From positions 62,001 to 126,000 of the forward strand of contig JANLJE010000038.1 of assembly GCA_029255645.1 (NCBI GenBank): a stretch of DNA of 64,000 nt, read 5' to 3'. Below the pieces are notes generated by a model. That model searched no databases. It saw only the letters and a list, made by a program, of their open reading frames with translations, and had not been told where the DNA came from. How positions within the stretch are numbered: position 1 is the first letter of the stretch; every line of letters begins with the position of its first letter. Made by a program: the position numbers and the translations under genes. This DNA is from Comamonadaceae bacterium. GTDB taxonomy: Bacteria; Pseudomonadota; Gammaproteobacteria; Burkholderiales; Rhodocyclaceae. Positions 53,669 to 64,000 of the stretch are shown here, in pieces.

Positions 53669-55003
53669 TCAGCGCATCAAAAACAGTTCCTGGTGAAAAT
53701 CCCTGGGCTTCAGACCGTGGGCCACGAAGTCCTGGCGCAGGGCCTCGCCGAAGCCCGGTGGCCCGCAGAACCAGATGCTGGCTGAACGCCACTCGGGCAC
53801 GGCGGCGCGGATCCGTTCCCCATCCAGACGTCCGTCCCGGGGGCTGATCAGCACCTGCAATTGCACACCCGCCGCCCGGGCCGCGGCGCTCAGCTTGTCC
53901 ATGGCGGCCCGGGAAAACTCCGACGTCGGATGAAACAGATCAATCGGCCGGGTTGCACCGCTGAGCGCCAGCTGTTTCATGCGGGCGACAAAGGGCGTGA
54001 TGCCGATCCCGGCCCCGATCCAGATCTGGCGCGGCTGGGGGCTCTCGAAGTCGAAGCAGCCATAAGGCCCCTCCACGGTGACCGGGGCGCCGACCGTGAG
54101 GCAGTCCCGCAGGCGGCGGGTGTGATCGCCCAGGGCCTTGGTGATGAAGACGATGCGGCGCTTTTCCGGCTCCCAGGCCGAGGCGATGGTGTAGGGGTGG
54201 GCCCCTTCGCCCGGGTCGGAAGTGACAAAGGCAAACTGGCCAGCCTTGTGCCCAGACCAACCGGGTTCCAGTTCCACGGCGGTTTCCAGCACCTGCAGTT
54301 CCGGGTAATAGGTCAGCGACTCGATCCTGCCACGGGCCTTGCGCCGGGCGCCGACCCGGCCCGCCAATACCAGCACGGCAGCCGTGCTGCCCGCCACCAG
54401 CATCAGCGCCAGCACCCAGCCCACGGGCTGGCTCCAGTAGGCAAACTTGCTCAGCACCAGGCCGTGGTAAACCAGCACCAGATAGACGACAGCCAGCAAT
54501 TTGTGGACCTTGGCAAACAGGTGATAGGGAAAACGCTTGATCAAGGCCAGGGCAATCAGGATCACCGCCGCATAAAAGGCCCATTCCCCCAGGTCTTCGG
54601 CCAGCCCGCGCTGGCTGTGCAGCCATTTTGCCACCGGGCCGAGGCTGCTGCCGGGGTCGCCCTTGCGCGCCGGCTTGTCCAGCCAGCCCCAGCCCACCAT
54701 CCATTTGCTGCCCTGGGCCCACCACCAGTGCAGCACCGCAACCGTCAGCCCGGTGATGCCCAGCCATTTGTGCAGACGGTACATCTTGTCCAGCCCGTCC
54801 AGATGGGGCTCCAGCCACTTCGGCCGGGTCGCCAGAAACATGGCCGCGCTCATGGCGCCGATGCCGATCAGGCCGCTGTACTGCATGAACGCGTCGCGAA
54901 AGGAAAAGTAGGTAAAGGGCTCGGGGACCAGGGTATCGGCCAGCAGCCACAAACCCGTGAGGCCCAGCAGCAGGGCCCAGAGACTCAGCTTGATGTTTTT
55001 CAT
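53669..55003 (-). CDS. Ferric-reductase-like transmembrane flavoprotein
   Basis: 444 aa. The N-terminal half has about six membrane helices with heme-type His pairs (LHKWLGITGLTVAVLHWWW, AKVHKLLAVVYLVLVYHG). The C-terminal half is an FNR-like reductase: HPYTIASAW for FAD, VEGPYGCFD, IGAGIGITPFVARM and the CGPPGF NAD(P)H motif. It passes electrons across the membrane, possibly to ferric iron or a respiratory partner. Substrate not determined. 18 bp upstream of the methyltransferase gene on the same strand, in the reading order methyltransferase then reductase. Confidence 0.88.
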   Translation of the reverse strand: MKNIKLSLWALLLGLTGLWLLADTLVPEPFTYFSFRDAFMQYSGLIGIGAMSAAMFLATRPKWLEPHLDGLDKMYRLHKWLGITGLTVAVLHWWWAQGSKWMVGWGWLDKPARKGDPGSSLGPVAKWLHSQRGLAEDLGEWAFYAAVILIALALIKRFPYHLFAKVHKLLAVVYLVLVYHGLVLSKFAYWSQPVGWVLALMLVAGSTAAVLVLAGRVGARRKARGRIESLTYYPELQVLETAVELEPGWSGHKAGQFAFVTSDPGEGAHPYTIASAWEPEKRRIVFITKALGDHTRRLRDCLTVGAPVTVEGPYGCFDFESPQPRQIWIGAGIGITPFVARMKQLALSGATRPIDLFHPTSEFSRAAMDKLSAAARAAGVQLQVLISPRDGRLDGERIRAAVPEWRSASIWFCGPPGFGEALRQDFVAHGLKPRDFHQELFLMR

Positions 55004-55021
55004 GGAAGGTTCCGGTTCAGG

Positions 55022-55909
55022 TCAAAAAATCGGTGGGTGCTGGACGGTAAAACGGCTCAGGCGCACATCCACCGTCACGGTCAGCCGGGTCAGCGCTGCC
55101 GCCCGGGCCCGGCCTTCGGCGCTGGCCCGGTAGAGATGGGGCGTCATGGCCAGCAGATCGGCAATCTGTTCGCCACGGCTCAGCACCAGGGAAAACCGCA
55201 GCGTTTCCGTGTCCAGCAGCTCGAAACCCGCCGCTGTCCGGGTCTCGTCGGTGCGTTCCGGCTTCAGGCGGGGGTAAATGATTTCCCGTAGTTCGCGCAG
55301 GTGATCCGGCCCCGCATCCACCTGCAGCAACTGACCGCCGGGTTTCAGGACCCGGGCAAACTCGGCATGGACGGGAAAACCAAACAGGCACAGCACCCGG
55401 TCCAGGCTGCCTGGCAGCACCGGCAGATTGGCATTGCTGCCCACCACCCAGTTGGGCCGCCGGTCCTGCTGCGCTGCGGCCAGCACTGCCCACTTGGAAA
55501 TATCCAGCCCCAGCAGCGCCAGGCTTTGCCCGGCAGCGCTGGCGGCCGCCAGCTGGCGCAGGTAATAGCCTTCGCCGCTGCCCGCATCGAGACAACGGAT
55601 CGTCGCGCCGGGCGGCAATCCGGCCAGCACCGCCTTGCTCACCGCTGAGGCAATCGGCTCGTAGCCACCAGCATTGAGAAACCGCCGCCGGGCCGCCACC
55701 ATCGCCTTGCTGTCGCCCGGGTCCAGGGAGCGCTTCTTCTGCACCGGCAGCAGGTGGGTGTAACCCTGGCGGGCGATGTCGAAATGATGACCGGCGGCGC
55801 AGCTCCAGTGGGAAGCGCTGCGTTGCAAAGGCGCTCCATCGAGGGGGCAGGCCAGGGCCAGGAAAGGGGTGATGTTCATGAAGCAGGCATTGAGGCAATG
55901 AGTCGTCAT
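55022..55909 (-). CDS. rlmA: RlmA-like 23S rRNA (guanine-N1)-methyltransferase
   Basis: 295 aa. An N-terminal zinc-finger-like segment (CPLDGAPLQRSASHWSC, GHHFDIARQGYTHLLP) and a class I SAM domain (IRCLDAGSGEGYYLRQL, DISKWAVLAAA) are the RlmA pattern (G745 or related position). LARVLKPGGQLLQVDAG is the usual post-I motif. Start 55909 or ATG 55879; the longer form has AGG upstream. Confidence 0.85.
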   Translation of the reverse strand: MTTHCLNACFMNITPFLALACPLDGAPLQRSASHWSCAAGHHFDIARQGYTHLLPVQKKRSLDPGDSKAMVAARRRFLNAGGYEPIASAVSKAVLAGLPPGATIRCLDAGSGEGYYLRQLAAASAAGQSLALLGLDISKWAVLAAAQQDRRPNWVVGSNANLPVLPGSLDRVLCLFGFPVHAEFARVLKPGGQLLQVDAGPDHLRELREIIYPRLKPERTDETRTAAGFELLDTETLRFSLVLSRGEQIADLLAMTPHLYRASAEGRARAAALTRLTVTVDVRLSRFTVQHPPIF

Positions 55910-55960
55910 TTTAGCCTGCCAGACACCCCGGGGCGAAAGCTGGTCGCCGACCGGGTGTTG

Positions 55961-56014
55961 GCACGAGGGGCACGGGGGGCACGGGGGGCACGGAGGGCAC
56001 GGAGGGCACGGAGC
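55961..56014. repeat. 9-bp tandem repeat GCACGGRGG
   Basis: Six consecutive units: GCACGAGGG, GCACGGGGG twice, GCACGGAGG twice and GCACGGAGC. Located 50 bases upstream of rlmA on its coding strand, in the gap after pccA. It is G-rich on the plus strand. Confidence 0.9.
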
Positions 56015-56137
56015 AAGGCTCGCCGGGGTCGATGCGGGGGTTTTTTCCCCGGAAGCCGTCGCTGTTTCAGATCGCGGCGCTCATCCAGCCGGGCCGACGC
56101 CCGGCTTGCGGGCCGGAGTCGAGCTCGGCAAAACCGC

Positions 56138-56162
56138 AAAAAAAGCCCGTCCGGAGACGGGC
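56138..56162 (-). terminator. Rho-independent terminator of the mutA-meaB-pccB-pccA operon
   Basis: A 7-bp stem GCCCGTC/GACGGGC with a 4-nt loop, followed on the minus strand by seven Ts. It lies 61 bases past the pccA stop. Confidence 0.9.
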
Positions 56163-56222
56163 AAAGAACGCAAGTGCGGTACAACGCTGGCCTGCCAGCA
56201 GCAGACCGGCCCCGCTCCAAGA

Positions 56223-58214
<1,992 letters not shown>

Positions 58215-58221
58215 AAAAAGC

Positions 58222-58312
58222 CTTTCAACGCAGAGGCGCAGGGGACGCGAAGTTACGCAAAGGAAACACCCTGCGACTCCGTTGCGCCTGCGCGCCTTCG
58301 CGATGGACGTTA
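58222..58312. repeat. Interspersed intergenic repeat (AACGCAGAGGCGCAG type)
   Basis: The gap between pccB and pccA contains AACGCAGAGGCGCAGGGGACG and an inverted diverged partner GTTGCGCCTGCGCGCCTTCG. This kind of AACGCAGAGGCGC... pair is a familiar dispersed element of betaproteobacterial genomes. The two arms could fold into a stem-loop in the operon mRNA. Confidence 0.6.
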
Positions 58313-58316
58313 TTCA

Positions 58317-59852
<1,536 letters not shown>

Positions 59853-59873
59853 GTAGGAATCTCCTTCTAAGTG

Positions 59874-60893
59874 TCAGGATTCGGGATTCAGGAACTTGAG
59901 CAGCCCATAGGCAGCGGCTGCGGGGGTGACACGTCCGGCCTCAACCGCCTGGATCAGCCCGGGCAGGGCCTCCCGGACGGCGGGGTGGCGCCGGAAATAC
60001 TGGTTCAGACCCAAGTGGATCAGCTGCCACATCCAGTCCACCGCCTGGTGCCGGCGCCTGGCCTCGAATTCGCCGGTCGGCGTCAGGGCCTCCCGGTAGT
60101 TCTGCACCTGGGCCCAGAATTCGGCAAGGCCTTCCTTCTTCAGGGCGCTGAGGCTCAATACCGGCGGCGACCAGTTGGGAGAAGCGTGCCGCAGCAAGTG
60201 CAGGGCCTGGTTCCACTGCGCCCGCGTCACCTGGGCGGCCTGGGGGTCGATGTCGGCCTTGTTGATCACCACCAGATCGGCAATCTCGACGATGCCCTTC
60301 TTGATGGCCTGCAGATCATCACCGGCATTGGGGAGCTGCAGCAGGACGAACAGGTCCACCATGCCCGCCACCGTGGTTTCACTTTGTCCGACGCCGACGG
60401 TCTCGACGATGATCACGTCAAAGCCGGCCGCTTCACAAAGCAGCATCGCCTCCCGGGTCTTCTCGGCCACGCCGCCGAGACTGCCGGCGGAAGGACTGGG
60501 ACGGATGAAGGCTTCTTCGCGCTGGCACAGGGTTTCCATGCGGGTCTTGTCGCCCAGGATGGAGCCGCCGCTGATGGAGGACGACGGGTCCACGGCCAGC
60601 ACCGCCAGCCGGTGGCCGTGGTCGATCAGGTAATTGCCCAGGGCCTCGATGAAGGTGGACTTGCCCGCCCCGGGCACCCCGGAAATGCCGATTCGGATGG
60701 CCTTGCCGGTGTAAGGCAGCAAGGCGGCCAGCAGTTCCTGGGCCCGCTCCTGATGGTCGCAGCGGGTCGATTCGATCAGGGTGATGGCCTTGGCCAGGGC
60801 CCGGCGCCGGCCCGCCAGCACCCCGTCTACCAAGGCCTGGTCCGCAGGTGTGAGCTGATGCGGACCGGCCGACAGCGCTTGCGTCATCTGCAT
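59874..60893 (-). CDS. meaB: Methylmalonyl-CoA mutase-associated GTPase MeaB
   Basis: 339 aa from ATG 60893 (60887 also possible), 13 bp after the mutA stop; the longer frame would begin inside mutA. G3E-family P-loop GVPGAGKSTF, VDPSSSISGGSILGDKTRM, ETVGVGQSE and NKAD. It loads and protects adenosylcobalamin in the mutase. The overhang of a helical dimerisation tail is present. Encoded directly after its partner. Confidence 0.95.
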   Translation of the reverse strand: MQMTQALSAGPHQLTPADQALVDGVLAGRRRALAKAITLIESTRCDHQERAQELLAALLPYTGKAIRIGISGVPGAGKSTFIEALGNYLIDHGHRLAVLAVDPSSSISGGSILGDKTRMETLCQREEAFIRPSPSAGSLGGVAEKTREAMLLCEAAGFDVIIVETVGVGQSETTVAGMVDLFVLLQLPNAGDDLQAIKKGIVEIADLVVINKADIDPQAAQVTRAQWNQALHLLRHASPNWSPPVLSLSALKKEGLAEFWAQVQNYREALTPTGEFEARRRHQAVDWMWQLIHLGLNQYFRRHPAVREALPGLIQAVEAGRVTPAAAAYGLLKFLNPES

Positions 60894-60906
60894 GGCTCGC
60901 TCAGGA

Positions 60907-63060
60907 TCAGCCGCGCAGTGCTTTCCTGATTTCTTCCAGCACCCGCCGGGCGGAATCCTCGATGCGGGTACCCGGCCCGAAGATGGCCTTGGCACCGGCG
61001 TTGTACAGGTAGTCGTAGTCCTGGGACGGAATGACGCCGCCGACGAAGACGATGATGTCCTCGCCGCCCTGCTCCTTCAAGGCCTGGATCAGCTGTGGCA
61101 CCAGCGTCTTGTGGCCGGCCGCCAGGGAGGAGCAGCCGATGGCGTGCACGTCATTTTCGATGGCCTGACGGGCCGCTTCTTCCGGGGTCTGGAACAGCGG
61201 CCCCATGTCGATGTCGAACCCGAGGTCGGCGAAGGCGGTCGCCACCACCTTGGCGCCCCGGTCGTGACCATCCTGGCCGAGCTTGGCAATCATGATGCGC
61301 GGCCGGCGGCCTTGTTCTTCGGCGAACCGGGCGATGTCGGCCTTGATGGTTTCCCAGCTTTCCTGGCCTTCCACGACCCCTCCATAAACCCCGGAAATGG
61401 TCTGGTTGTTGGCGCGGAAGCGGCCAAACACCTTTTCCAGGGCATCGGACACTTCCCCCACGGTGGCGCGCAGGCGGATGGCCTTGACGGTCAGGTCGAG
61501 CAGGTTGCCCGCGCCGCTCTCGGCAGACTGGGTCAGGGCTTCCAGGGCGGCTTGCACGGCGGCCGCGTCGCGGGTCTCGCGGATTTTCCTGAGGCGGGCG
61601 ATCTGGGCTTCACGCACGGCGTGGTTGTCGATGTCGAGAATGTCGATCCGGTCTTCCTTGGCCAGCTTGTACTTGTTGACGCCGACGATGACGTCCTTGC
61701 CGGAGTCGATGCGCGCCTGCTTGTCGGCGGCGCAGGTTTCGACCTGCATCTTGGCCCAGCCCGATTCGACGGCCTTGGTCATGCCGCCCATGGCTTCGAT
61801 TTCCTGGATGATGCCCCAGGCCTTGTCGGCCATGTCCTGGGTCAGCTTTTCCATCATGTAGGAGCCGCCCCAGGGGTCGACGACGTTGGTGATGTGGGTT
61901 TCTTCCTGGATGATGAGCTGGGTGTTGCGGGCGATGCGGGCAGAGAACTCGGTCGGCAGGGCGATGGCTTCATCGAGCGCGTTGGTGTGCAGCGACTGGG
62001 TGCCGCCAAAGACCGCCGCCATGGCTTCGATGGTAGTGCGGACGACGTTGTTGTACGGGTCCTGCTCGGTCAGCGACCAGCCGGATGTCTGGCAGTGGGT
62101 GCGCAGCATCATCGACTTCGGGTTTCTGGCATCGAACTGGGTCATGATGCGATGCCAGAGCAGGCGGGCGGCGCGCATCTTGGCGATTTCGAGATAGAAA
62201 TTCATCCCGACGCCCCAGAAAAAGGACAGGCGGCCGGCGAAGGTATCCACGTCCATGCCGGCCTGGATGCCGGTGCGCACGTATTCCATGCCGTCGGCCA
62301 GGGTGAAGGCCAGCTCGATGGCCTGGTTGGCGCCGGCTTCCTGGATGTGATAGCCGGAAATGGAAATGGAGTTGAACTTCGGCATGTGCTGCGCCGTGTA
62401 GGCGAAGATGTCGGCAATGATCTTCATGGAAGGCTTGGGCGGATAGATATAGGTGTTCCGCACCATGAATTCCTTGAGAATGTCGTTCTGGATCGTGCCG
62501 GAGAGCTTGTCCTGCGACACGCCCTGTTCTTCGGCCGCGACGATGTAGCCGGCCAGGATCGGCAGCACGGCGCCGTTCATGGTCATGGAGACAGACACCT
62601 TGTCGAGCGGGATGCCGTCAAACAGGATCTTCATGTCCTCGACCGAGTCGATGGCGACGCCGGCCTTGCCCACGTCGCCGGTCACCCGGGCGTTATCGGA
62701 GTCGTAACCGCGGTGCGTCGCCAGGTCGAAGGCCACGGAAACGCCCTGGCCGCCAGCCGCCAGCGCCTTGCGGTAGAAGGCGTTGGATTCCTCGGCGGTG
62801 GAAAAGCCGGCGTACTGGCGGATGGTCCAGGGCTTCACCGCATACATGGTGGGCTGGGGCCCGCGCAAGAAGGGGGCAAATCCGGGCAGGGTGTCGGTAT
62901 ACGGCAGAGGCTCCGTATCCTTCTTCGTGTACAAGGGCTTGACGGTCAGGCCCTCGGGAGTCTGCCAGTCGAGTTTGCTGACATCGCCCCCTGGGGCCTG
63001 CCTGGCGGCAGCGGCAGCCCAGGCATCGAGGTCATCGGAATTTTTGAATTGTTCAGACAT
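60907..63060 (-). CDS. scpA: Methylmalonyl-CoA mutase (single-chain, adenosylcobalamin dependent)
   Basis: 717 aa, single-chain catalytic plus B12 domain form. [27 protein letters not shown] and [14 protein letters not shown] are substrate-binding blocks. The C-terminal domain carries [14 protein letters not shown] with the cobalt-ligating His, plus GSS/GG motifs ([19 protein letters not shown]). It turns (R)-methylmalonyl-CoA into succinyl-CoA. It heads the operon mutA-meaB-pccB-pccA and depends on the B12 made by the 20-31 kb cluster. No epimerase gene is seen. Confidence 0.97.
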   Translation of the reverse strand: MSEQFKNSDDLDAWAAAAARQAPGGDVSKLDWQTPEGLTVKPLYTKKDTEPLPYTDTLPGFAPFLRGPQPTMYAVKPWTIRQYAGFSTAEESNAFYRKALAAGGQGVSVAFDLATHRGYDSDNARVTGDVGKAGVAIDSVEDMKILFDGIPLDKVSVSMTMNGAVLPILAGYIVAAEEQGVSQDKLSGTIQNDILKEFMVRNTYIYPPKPSMKIIADIFAYTAQHMPKFNSISISGYHIQEAGANQAIELAFTLADGMEYVRTGIQAGMDVDTFAGRLSFFWGVGMNFYLEIAKMRAARLLWHRIMTQFDARNPKSMMLRTHCQTSGWSLTEQDPYNNVVRTTIEAMAAVFGGTQSLHTNALDEAIALPTEFSARIARNTQLIIQEETHITNVVDPWGGSYMMEKLTQDMADKAWGIIQEIEAMGGMTKAVESGWAKMQVETCAADKQARIDSGKDVIVGVNKYKLAKEDRIDILDIDNHAVREAQIARLRKIRETRDAAAVQAALEALTQSAESGAGNLLDLTVKAIRLRATVGEVSDALEKVFGRFRANNQTISGVYGGVVEGQESWETIKADIARFAEEQGRRPRIMIAKLGQDGHDRGAKVVATAFADLGFDIDMGPLFQTPEEAARQAIENDVHAIGCSSLAAGHKTLVPQLIQALKEQGGEDIIVFVGGVIPSQDYDYLYNAGAKAIFGPGTRIEDSARRVLEEIRKALRG

Positions 63061-63150
63061 AGTCGCCTCTCGCAGTCAGATATCCAGTCTCAGTCGTTTT
63101 TTTGGTCAAGTCGAAGCAGAATCCGCCATTCTATGCTGACCAGCAAAAAG

Positions 63151-63184
63151 TTGACATCCAAGCTCGTGGATAATACTTTATCCA
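63151..63184. promoter_or_regulatory. TTGACA box and inverted repeat between mutA and the GntR regulator
   Basis: TTGACA at 63151-63156 and the perfect inverted repeat TGGATAA-TACT-TTATCCA at 63167-63184 lie in the divergent gap. The repeat overlaps where a -10 region of the rightward gene would be. It is a candidate operator for the neighbouring FadR/GntR protein, controlling both directions. Confidence 0.55.
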
Positions 63185-63255
63185 TAATTATGAATGCAAG
63201 CCCATGAGTGACTGCCTCATGTGACTGCCTCAGTCATCCTCCGAATTCAGGAACC

Positions 63256-63924
63256 ATGACCGCCCGGATCTCCCCCACCGCCTTGTACCAGGAAGTTGCC
63301 GAACGTTTGCGTCAGCGCATCTTTGCCCACGAACTGCTGCCCGGCACCTGGGTCGACGAGCAAAAGCTGGCGGAACAGTACGGCATCTCCCGCACCCCCC
63401 TGCGGGAAGCCCTCAAGGTGCTGGCCTCGGAGGGACTGGTGGTGCTAAAGCCCCGGCGCGGTTGTTATGTGACGGAGATCCTGCCTCAGGACCTGGATGA
63501 CATCTTCCCTCTCATTGCCCTGCTGGAAGGCCGCTGCGCCGCCGAGGCCGTGCGCAAGATGGACAAGGTGGACAAGGCCGACCTGGAGCGGCTCGCCGCC
63601 CTGCACGAACGGCTGGAGCAAATCGCCCGGGAAAACCGCATGGCCGACTTCTTCGAGGCCAACCAGGCGTTCCACAAAGCCATCCAGGAGCTGGCCGGAA
63701 ACCGCTGGCTGCAGCAGGTGATCCAGGACCTGCGCAAGGTATTGAAGCTCTCCCGCCTGCACTCCCTCTCCCTGGAAGGCCGGCTGCAGCAATCGCTGGA
63801 AGAACATCGGGGCATACTTGCCGCCCTGCAGGCGGGGGATGCGGCCCTGGCGGAAAAGCGGATGCACGACCACCTGCTCTCCGGCCGCGAAGCCCTCGCC
63901 AGGATGCAGGAAAATTCCAGCTAG
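63256..63924 (+). CDS. GntR-family (FCD/FadR) transcriptional regulator
   Basis: 222 aa from ATG 63256 with AGGA upstream; the longer frame from 63208 is not supported. N-terminal winged HTH (LRQRIFAHELLPGTWVDEQKLAEQYGISRTPLREALKVLASEGLV) and a C-terminal FCD ligand domain (ALLEGRCAAEAVRKM, FHKAIQELAGNRWL, EEHRGILAALQAGDAALAEKRMHDHL). Probably regulates the divergent propionate operon in response to an organic acid or CoA-linked metabolite. This is inferred from gene arrangement. Confidence 0.9.
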   Translation: MTARISPTALYQEVAERLRQRIFAHELLPGTWVDEQKLAEQYGISRTPLREALKVLASEGLVVLKPRRGCYVTEILPQDLDDIFPLIALLEGRCAAEAVRKMDKVDKADLERLAALHERLEQIARENRMADFFEANQAFHKAIQELAGNRWLQQVIQDLRKVLKLSRLHSLSLEGRLQQSLEEHRGILAALQAGDAALAEKRMHDHLLSGREALARMQENSS

Positions 63925-64000
63925 CCCAGCTGAGGCCCCAACAGCGCCCCACAACAGCGCCCCGGACAGCCTCCCGGACACTGAAAACCCGGCGCCGGGG

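Larger units (their letters stand above)
55910..56222. other. Gene-free interval with repeats and terminator
   Basis: Between rlmA and pccA. Holds a 9-bp tandem repeat (55961-56014) and a rho-independent terminator at 56138-56162. No gene supported. Confidence 0.6.

Noticed and set aside
60892-63207. A 771-aa plus-strand frame opposite the mutase gene
   Set aside because: Antisense shadow of methylmalonyl-CoA mutase; composition and lack of motifs show it is not coding.
63970-64000. Hairpin at the right edge (CCCGGCGCCGGG)
   Set aside because: It is cut by the window edge and lacks a visible T-run; no call possible.

Overview
The window reads as chromosomal DNA of a GC-rich betaproteobacterium. 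A Rhodocyclales-type member (Azospira/Dechloromonas/Propionivibrio-like) is my best guess. The evidence is the block order lolB-ispE-tRNA-Gln-prs-rplY-pth-ychF, the YaeQ, CreA and DUF3422 proteins, an anaerobic-type cobalamin cluster, and a B12-dependent propionyl-CoA pathway. The genus is an inference.

Region by region. 1-6.5 kb is the right end of an integrative element. It carries a type I restriction-modification operon with two consecutive hsdM genes (the second cut by the window edge), a ribbon-helix-helix regulator, an atypical tyrosine recombinase, an HTH protein, an AlpA-type regulator, an uncharacterised 269-aa protein and a P4-type integrase lying against the 3' end of ychF. 6.6-13.4 kb is a conserved leftward housekeeping block: ychF, pth, rplY, prs, tRNA-Gln, ispE, lolB and a TPR gene. 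13.5-19.7 kb holds mutM, a dynamin-like GTPase, a frameshifted response regulator, a Rep-type helicase and a small hypothetical gene. 19.9-31.4 kb is a leftward cobalamin operon in which nearly every gene overlaps or abuts the next. It starts with a cobalamin riboswitch, then the cobalt transporter cbiMNQO, then cobM, cbiX, cbiC, cbiD, cobL, cobI, cbiG, cobE, cobJ and cobA. 31.5-41.4 kb contains three large GGDEF-EAL proteins, one with a PocR sensor domain placed divergently from the B12 operon, plus a DUF4124-type protein and the circularly permuted GTPase YlqF/RbgA. 41.6-53.4 kb is mostly housekeeping: yaeQ, creA, the dacC-dat-ybeD-lipB-lipA operon, a DUF3422 protein, purC, oligopeptidase A, a periplasmic glutaredoxin, a small scar of mobile DNA with an orphan antitoxin, and xthA. 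53.7-56 kb has a ferric-reductase-like flavoprotein and an RlmA-like methyltransferase. 56.2-63.9 kb is the propionate module mutA-meaB-pccB-pccA (leftward) with a divergent GntR-family regulator.

How it fits together. The B12 operon imports Co2+ (CbiMNQO), inserts it into sirohydrochlorin (CbiX) and methylates and contracts the ring. Methylmalonyl-CoA mutase with its chaperone MeaB uses adenosylcobalamin to turn the PccAB product into succinyl-CoA. The riboswitch gives product feedback. The PocR-GGDEF-EAL protein next to it could tie a small-molecule cue to c-di-GMP turnover.

No CRISPR array, rRNA operon or complete insertion sequence was seen. The items least explained by known biology are the duplicated hsdM arrangement, the second recombinase and unknown protein of the island, the PocR/c-di-GMP gene beside the B12 operon, the missing precorrin-6A reductase gene, and the 30-bp near-palindrome at the ychF/element boundary.
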